DNA of 64,000 nt from Bacteroidales bacterium (GTDB lineage Bacteria; Bacteroidota; Bacteroidia; Bacteroidales; UBA932), in assembly GCA_017615435.1 (NCBI GenBank), contig JAGAAF010000045.1:1-64000 (forward strand), given 5' to 3'. How positions within the stretch are numbered: the stretch's first letter is position 1; every line of letters begins with the position of its first letter. The notes beneath the pieces are model-generated. The model was not told the origin of the DNA. It searched no databases and saw nothing but the letters and a program-made list of their open reading frames with translations. This document shows, piece by piece, positions 59,003 through 64,000 of the stretch. A program made the translations under genes and the position numbers.

Positions 59003-60475
59003 ATGATTATTCTAGCAAGTATATTGGCCCTCGCCGCTCCGCAGGTGGACACTGCGCAGGCGGAGCAGAAGCCTACTGAGATAACTCTGGAGCAGGCGCT
59101 GCAGATTGCGCTGAGCGAAAACATTTCAGTGCAGGTGGCCGACAAGGAGATTGAGCGCACCAAGTATGCGAAGAAAGGTTCGTACGCCGCGCTGTTTCCG
59201 AAGATCGACGGATCCGCATCCATCCAGCGCACCATCAAGAAGCAGGTTATGTATATGGGCGGGAACGACGACGGCGATGAGGGCGGCGGCGGAATGAGCG
59301 GAATGATGAGCGGCGTGCTCGCCCCTGTTATGGACTATATCAACCAGCTCGCGACCGCCACGAATACCACTCTGGTGCCGTACGTGGCTCCTCCGTCCAC
59401 TTCCAGCAGTTCCAACGACGGGATCGAAGTCGGCCGTCTGAATTCCTTCTCGGCCGGCGTGAACGCCTCTATGCCTCTCGTGAACTTCCAGCTATGGGAG
59501 TCGCTGAAACTCAGCGGCAACGATGTGGAACTCGCGGTGGAAAAGGCGCGTGGCAGCCGCCTGGAGATGGTGACCCAGGTCAAGCAGGCCTACTTCCAGG
59601 TGCTTTTTGCCAAGGAGGCCGCGAAGGTCTATAAAGAAGTCTACGAAAACGCCCTGGCCAACAAGGAGAAGATCCAGATGCGCTACGAAGCGCAGAAGGC
59701 CTCCGAACTGGAACTCGCCCGTGCGCTGACGACCCTCGCGAATGCCATCCCGAATATGTACGACTCCGAGAATGCCGTGACCCTGGCGTTGTGGCAGCTC
59801 AAAGCTGTGATGGGAGTCGACCTCGACCTCCTGGTCGACACAAAGGGTGAACTGCACGACTATGCGGAGGAGATGACGATACTCTATGGCGAAAACGAAC
59901 TGGACCTCGGCAACAACAGCTCTATGCGCCAGCTCGAACTTCAGGCCGCCCAGCTCGCAAGCGCGGTCAAATCCAGCAAGTACGCGAACCTCCCGAGCCT
60001 GTCGCTGGGCTTTGCCTACCAGTACAGCGCGATGGCGAACGACTACAACTTCTCGAACTACAAGTGGACGCCGTACTCGTATGTGGGCCTGTCCCTGAAC
60101 ATCCCCATCTTCGCAGGCGGCCAGCGCCACAACGCCATCAAGGCGGCGCAGGTCCAGGCCGAAGAGCTCGACATCCAGAAGCTCGAGACCGAAAGGCGCC
60201 TGCGCATCAGCATCAGGCAGAACCTCAACACTATGGAGACGGCGATGCGCAGCTTCGACGCGGCCGATGCGGCTCTCGAGGCCTCCCGCAAGTCCTACGA
60301 CATCACCCTCGCCTCCTACGAAATAGGCGGCGCCACCCTCACCGACCTCAACGACGCCCAGCTGGCCCTGACCCAGGCCCAGTTGACCGCAGGCCAGTCC
60401 ATTTTCAATTACCTCACAGCAAAGGCCAGCCTCGAAGGCGCCCTCGGCAACGATTTCCTTGAAAACAATGAATAA
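59003..60475 (+). CDS. TolC-family outer-membrane efflux protein
   Basis: 490 residues from ATG 59003 (a GTG at 58994 adds three residues). Signal peptide (IILASILALAAPQVDTAQA). Two OEP repeats with ITLEQALQIALSENISVQVA and coiled-coil helices (EMVTQVKQAYFQVLFAKEAA; ISIRQNLNTMETAMRSFDAA). A Gly/Met-rich insertion (~residues 88-115) is unusual. Channels the RND pump substrate across the outer membrane. First gene of the operon; overlaps the adaptor by eight bases. Confidence 0.93.
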   Translation: MIILASILALAAPQVDTAQAEQKPTEITLEQALQIALSENISVQVADKEIERTKYAKKGSYAALFPKIDGSASIQRTIKKQVMYMGGNDDGDEGGGGMSGMMSGVLAPVMDYINQLATATNTTLVPYVAPPSTSSSSNDGIEVGRLNSFSAGVNASMPLVNFQLWESLKLSGNDVELAVEKARGSRLEMVTQVKQAYFQVLFAKEAAKVYKEVYENALANKEKIQMRYEAQKASELELARALTTLANAIPNMYDSENAVTLALWQLKAVMGVDLDLLVDTKGELHDYAEEMTILYGENELDLGNNSSMRQLELQAAQLASAVKSSKYANLPSLSLGFAYQYSAMANDYNFSNYKWTPYSYVGLSLNIPIFAGGQRHNAIKAAQVQAEELDIQKLETERRLRISIRQNLNTMETAMRSFDAADAALEASRKSYDITLASYEIGGATLTDLNDAQLALTQAQLTAGQSIFNYLTAKASLEGALGNDFLENNE

Positions 60476-61481
60476 AGTACTAACCTTCTCGGCCGCAGTC
60501 CTCGCTCTTGCAGCGTGCGGCCAGCAACAGCAGACGAAGCAGTCCGCCCCGGCAGACGTTACCCCCAATGTCAGAACCATCTTGGCTCAGAAGCAGACGG
60601 TCTCCGTGGACAACACATACTCCGTAACCCTCCAGGCCTATGCGGTGAACAACATCGCTCCCCAGGCGAGCGGCCGCATCATCACCATAAAGGCCGAAAT
60701 CGGCGACTATGTCCGCAAGGGCCAGATCCTCGCCGAGATGGACCGCGCCAACCTGGACCAGGCTGAGCTTCAGCTCAAGAACGCGGAAAGCGAACTCGCG
60801 CGCACCAAGGCCCTCTACGATAAGGGCGGAGTCAGCAAGTCCGACTACGAAACGGTCGAGCTCAACTATAAAGTACGCGAGAGCGCCTGCAAGAACCTTC
60901 GCGACAACACCGTGCTGAAGAGCCCCCTCGACGGCGTCGTCACAGCCCGCGGCTATGACCAGGGCGATATGTATTCTATGTCCTCGCCGCTCTTCGTCGT
61001 CCAGCAGATCAACCCTCTGAAGGCCCTAGTATCGGTCTCCGAGAAAGATTACTCGCTGCTTAAGAAAGGCGTGAAGGCGGAGGTCGTCACTGAAGCCCTT
61101 CCCGGCAGGGTGTTCGCCGGCCAGGTAGCGCTGATCCACCCGACCATAGACCCGGCCACCCACACGGTGACTGCTGAAATCCACATCCCCAACGCCGCCC
61201 GCGAGCTCCGTCCGGGTATGTACGGCAGCGCGAAGGTGATCTTCGGCAGCGCAAGCCGCATCCTCATCCCGGACTCCGCTATCGTGAAGCAGCAGGGCTC
61301 CGGCGTGAAGGCTGTATTTATCCTCGGCGCTGACAGCACGGTCACGATGAGGGTAGTCGAGCTCGGACGTCATCTTGACGACAAATACGAGGTGCTCGAC
61401 GGCCTCGAGGAAGGAGAAACGGTTATCACAAGCGGCCAGAGCGCACTCCGCAACGGCACCAAAGTCAACGTCCTCGAGTAA
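60468..61481 (+). CDS. RND efflux periplasmic adaptor (HlyD/MFP family)
   Basis: 337 residues from ATG 60468 (TTG 60459 possible). Lipobox LAAC (Cys18). Order: NNIAPQASGRIITIKAEIGD (lipoyl half), alpha-hairpin (AELQLKNAESELARTKALYD), KSPLDGVVTARGYDQGD (second lipoyl half), beta-barrel and membrane-proximal domains (AARELRPGMYGSAKVIFG). Couples the RND pump to TolC. One base before the RND start codon's overlap with its stop (TAATG). Confidence 0.94.
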   Translation: MNKVLTFSAAVLALAACGQQQQTKQSAPADVTPNVRTILAQKQTVSVDNTYSVTLQAYAVNNIAPQASGRIITIKAEIGDYVRKGQILAEMDRANLDQAELQLKNAESELARTKALYDKGGVSKSDYETVELNYKVRESACKNLRDNTVLKSPLDGVVTARGYDQGDMYSMSSPLFVVQQINPLKALVSVSEKDYSLLKKGVKAEVVTEALPGRVFAGQVALIHPTIDPATHTVTAEIHIPNAARELRPGMYGSAKVIFGSASRILIPDSAIVKQQGSGVKAVFILGADSTVTMRVVELGRHLDDKYEVLDGLEEGETVITSGQSALRNGTKVNVLE

Positions 61482-64000
61482 TGAGCATCTACCGCACATC
61501 AGTCAATAAACCCGTAACCACCGCGCTCATATTCGTGGTGTTCATAATCTTCGGCGTGTACTCGCTCACAAAGACGAGCATCGCGCAGTTCCCCGAGTTC
61601 GAGAGCAACACCATTATGGTGATGTCGTCCTACGCCGGAGCCAGCGCCGAAGACATAGAGAACAACCTCACGAAAGTGCTCGAGAACTCTCTCAACGGCG
61701 TGTCGGACCTCAAGGAGCTGACCTCCAACTCCAAGGAGAACATCAGCCTCCTGACCCTGACATTCGAGTACGGAACGGACATAGAAGAAGCAACCAACAA
61801 CGTCCGCGACAAGCTTGATATGGTCAGCACTTCGCTGCCGGACGGCGCGAGCCTCCCGACCATCTTCAAGTTCAGCGCGGACGATATGCCTATTATGATT
61901 CTGTCGGCCACTGCTGACGAATCGCTCCCGGGACTGGACAAGATCCTGGACGACCGCCTCGCCACCCCGCTGGCCCGTGTGACCGGCGTTGGAACCATCT
62001 CAGTGGTGGGTGCGCCTACCCGCGAAATCCAGGTCTACTGCGACCCGCACAAGCTCGAAGCCTACGGCCTGACGATCAGCTCTATCGCCACCGCCATCGC
62101 GGCCGAGAACCGCAACATCCCTTCGGGCAACATCGACGTGGGCTCCGACACCTACACTCTCCGTGTACAGAAAGAGTTTACTTCGCCGCAAGAGATGCTT
62201 GACATAGTGCTCAGCACCGCGGGCGGCAAGGTCGTGTACCTGCGCGACGTGGCGACGCTGCGCGACGGTACCCAGGAGCGCGAGCAGGAGTCCTACACCA
62301 ACGGACGCCGGGCCGCCCGCATCATCATCCAGAAGCAGAGCGGCGCGAACACCGTGGACGTCATCCGCAAGGTGAAGAAGCAGCTCGTCAAGATCGAGAA
62401 GAATCTCCCGTCTGATATCAAGATCGAAACCGTCGTGGACGGCTCGACCAATATCATCAACACCATCAACACGCTGCGCGACACCATCATCATCACCTTC
62501 CTGGTGGTTATGCTCGTGGTGTTCCTGTTCCTCGGCCGCTGGAGGGCGACCTTCATAATCGTGCTCTCCATCCCGGTGGCACTGCTCGCGTCGATAGTGT
62601 ACCTCTTCGCGACCGGCAACACGCTCAACATCGTGTCGATGTCCGCCCTCTCGATAGCGATAGGAATGGTCGTGGACGACGCCATCGTCGTCCTTGAAAA
62701 CATAACGACCCACTTGGACAGGGGAGAGAAGCCCAAGGAGGCGGCTGTGCTCGCAACAGGCGAGGTTTCGATCTCCGTTATCGCCTCGACCCTCACTATG
62801 CTCTGCGTGTTCCTGCCTCTGACTATGATCAGGGGCTTCACCGGAGTGATGTTCCGCCAGCTCGGCTGGATAGTGAGTATCATTATGTTCGTGTCCACCA
62901 CGGCGGCCCTCACCCTCGTCCCTATGCTCTGCTCGCGCTTCCTTCGTTCGGGCAAGCGCAGCGGCAAACTCTACGACATCTTCTTCGTGCCGTGGAACAA
63001 GCTGCTCGAAAAGATTTCCGAGGGCTACGGCAGGATGATCAGATGGTGCACGACTCACCGTCGCTGGGTGGTGCTCGCGGCATTCGCAATCTTCGTCGCC
63101 GTGGCTGCCATCTATGTGCCGCAGATGAAGACGGAGTACTTCCCGAAGAGCGACGAAGGCCGTATCAGGGTCAATATCAACCTACCGGTCGGCACGGCGC
63201 AGGCGACCACGGCCCGTCTGGCGGACGATATTTACAACGACATAGTCGCGGCCGTTCCCGAGCTGAAGATCATCAACATTACCTACGGCCAGGCGGACAC
63301 CGACAACACGTTCGCGAATATGCAGAGCAACGGTACGCACGTCATCTCTATGAACCTGAACGTGGGCACCGTCGGCACCCGCAAGCGCAGTTCGGACGAA
63401 ATCGCCACGGTCATCCGCGGCATCCTCGCGCGTTATCCGCAGATACGCAAGGCGCTCGTCTTCGAGGGCGGCGGCGGAATGGGCGGAGCCACCACCGTGG
63501 ACGTGGAGATCTATGGCTACGACTTCGGTGAGACCGACCGCGTGGCGCACGTGCTGCAGGAGAAGCTGCTCTCCGAGCCCGCCTTTGCGCAGGTAACCCT
63601 CTCGCGCGACGAGTACACGCCCGAATACCAGATCAACTTCGACCGCACGAAGCTGGCGCTCAACGGACTGACTTCGTCCACGGCAGGCGCTGCCTTCAGC
63701 GCTGCTATGTCCGGACAGGTGGCATCGTTCTACCGTGAGGACGGCGAGGAATACAACATCCGCGTGCGCTACGCACCTGAGTTCCGCCGTTCGATCGAGG
63801 ATATGGAGAATATCACCATTATGAACGCCCAGGGCAGGCCGGTGAAGATGAAGGAACTCGGCACGCTCGTGGAGGCGGAGGTCCCGCCGTCCATCGAACG
63901 CAAGGACCGTGAGCGCCTCATCACCGTCAGCGGCATCCTCAAGAGCGGTATGGCGCTGAGCGATGCCGTGAAAAGGACGGAGGAGATAATTGCCGACACG
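61481..64000 (+). CDS. RND (HAE1-type) efflux pump, 5' 840 codons only
   Basis: Starts ATG 61481, one base into the adaptor stop, and stays open to the window end. First helix TTALIFVVFIIFGVYSLTK, porter loops (ASAEDIENNLTKVLENSLNG), and the TM4 proton-relay MSALSIAIGMVVDDAIVVLE with the conserved Asp-Asp pair. Typical AcrB-like length is about 1030 residues, so roughly 200 codons are missing. Exports drugs, bile acids or similar amphiphiles. Proton-driven, trimeric. Substrate range unknown. Confidence 0.96.
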   Translation, partial: MSIYRTSVNKPVTTALIFVVFIIFGVYSLTKTSIAQFPEFESNTIMVMSSYAGASAEDIENNLTKVLENSLNGVSDLKELTSNSKENISLLTLTFEYGTDIEEATNNVRDKLDMVSTSLPDGASLPTIFKFSADDMPIMILSATADESLPGLDKILDDRLATPLARVTGVGTISVVGAPTREIQVYCDPHKLEAYGLTISSIATAIAAENRNIPSGNIDVGSDTYTLRVQKEFTSPQEMLDIVLSTAGGKVVYLRDVATLRDGTQEREQESYTNGRRAARIIIQKQSGANTVDVIRKVKKQLVKIEKNLPSDIKIETVVDGSTNIINTINTLRDTIIITFLVVMLVVFLFLGRWRATFIIVLSIPVALLASIVYLFATGNTLNIVSMSALSIAIGMVVDDAIVVLENITTHLDRGEKPKEAAVLATGEVSISVIASTLTMLCVFLPLTMIRGFTGVMFRQLGWIVSIIMFVSTTAALTLVPMLCSRFLRSGKRSGKLYDIFFVPWNKLLEKISEGYGRMIRWCTTHRRWVVLAAFAIFVAVAAIYVPQMKTEYFPKSDEGRIRVNINLPVGTAQATTARLADDIYNDIVAAVPELKIINITYGQADTDNTFANMQSNGTHVISMNLNVGTVGTRKRSSDEIATVIRGILARYPQIRKALVFEGGGGMGGATTVDVEIYGYDFGETDRVAHVLQEKLLSEPAFAQVTLSRDEYTPEYQINFDRTKLALNGLTSSTAGAAFSAAMSGQVASFYREDGEEYNIRVRYAPEFRRSIEDMENITIMNAQGRPVKMKELGTLVEAEVPPSIERKDRERLITVSGILKSGMALSDAVKRTEEIIADT

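Overview
ORGANISM. The window reads as a chromosomal segment of a Bacteroidota bacterium, most likely an uncultured Bacteroidales from a gut-like habitat. The reasons are a SusD-type glycan-binding lipoprotein followed by a polysaccharide-utilisation gene set (GH116, GH97, GH20, CotH, FucP-type transporter), Bacteroidota-only families (DUF2723, DUF4271, DUF4252 and similar), a TatA/TatC pair without TatB, split transketolase, oxygen-independent ribonucleotide reductase (NrdD/NrdG), and the Bacteroidota promoter element TAnnTTTG upstream of about twenty genes. Base composition looks like mid-50s % GC (estimated by eye). Most genes in a run overlap by ATGA or TAATG junctions.

LAYOUT. (1) 1-13.1 kb, + strand: tail of a SusCD locus with PfkB sugar kinase, SIS sugar-phosphate isomerase, two exported lipoproteins, sugar MFS permease, GH116, GH97 and a CotH-like lipoprotein. 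(2) 13.2-18.2 kb, +: two half-size chromate transporters, GH20 hexosaminidase, Wzx-like flippase and a cyclophilin lipoprotein in one overlapping run. (3) 18.5-24.9 kb: glycosyltransferase, queuosine genes yhhQ-queF, orphan lipoprotein, tsaE, yifB/comM and a HicAB toxin-antitoxin pair. (4) 24.9-29.2 kb: EnvC-like amidase activator with TPR protein, then an ECF sigma factor with a protein that looks like a dual-membrane-spanning anti-sigma factor. (5) 29.2-33.9 kb: nrdG, nrdD, a short AT-rich intergenic segment with two perfect DnaA boxes, a phosphopantetheinyl transferase and malate dehydrogenase. (6) 33.9-35.05 kb: 1.1 kb gene-free stretch packed with palindromic repeats. (7) 35.06-43.04 kb, +: small antitoxin-like ORF, CE1 esterase, FAD-dependent lipoprotein, acyl-ACP thioesterase, acyltransferase, tRNA-Pro(UGG) on the minus strand, LolD-type ATPase and transketolase halves. 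(8) 43.2-45.3 kb: outer-membrane protein and small lipoprotein, divergent from a radical SAM/SPASM enzyme. (9) 45.4-50.5 kb, minus: eight-gene protein-biogenesis run SUI1-DUF4271-hemD-rnpA-yidD-lepA-tatA-tatC. (10) 50.6-58.9 kb: DUF2723 membrane protein, RlmI-like methyltransferase, pgk, a DUF4252/sigma/anti-sigma/DUF4252 operon and lgt. (11) 59.0 kb to the end, +: TolC-adaptor-RND efflux operon, the pump being cut by the window edge.

WHAT STANDS OUT. The less expected signals are not in the housekeeping genes. CATG is almost absent (about ten sites counted by eye against a composition expectation near 240), and the few sites cluster in the PUL and in the repeat-rich 34-35 kb stretch. Four gene ends carry arrays of T-loop hairpins with a 50-51 nt period whose stem sequence changes from locus to locus but stays self-complementary. 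Two convergent gene junctions carry homologous ~110-nt elements; the pgk copy can fold into a cloverleaf. Several genes have the -7 promoter element 6-7 nt from the start codon, suggesting leaderless mRNAs. A dispersed palindromic repeat is embedded in frame in the periplasmic linker of the dual-membrane anti-sigma protein. The radical SAM/SPASM enzyme with its partner lipoprotein and outer-membrane protein is the best candidate for an uncharacterised protein system.
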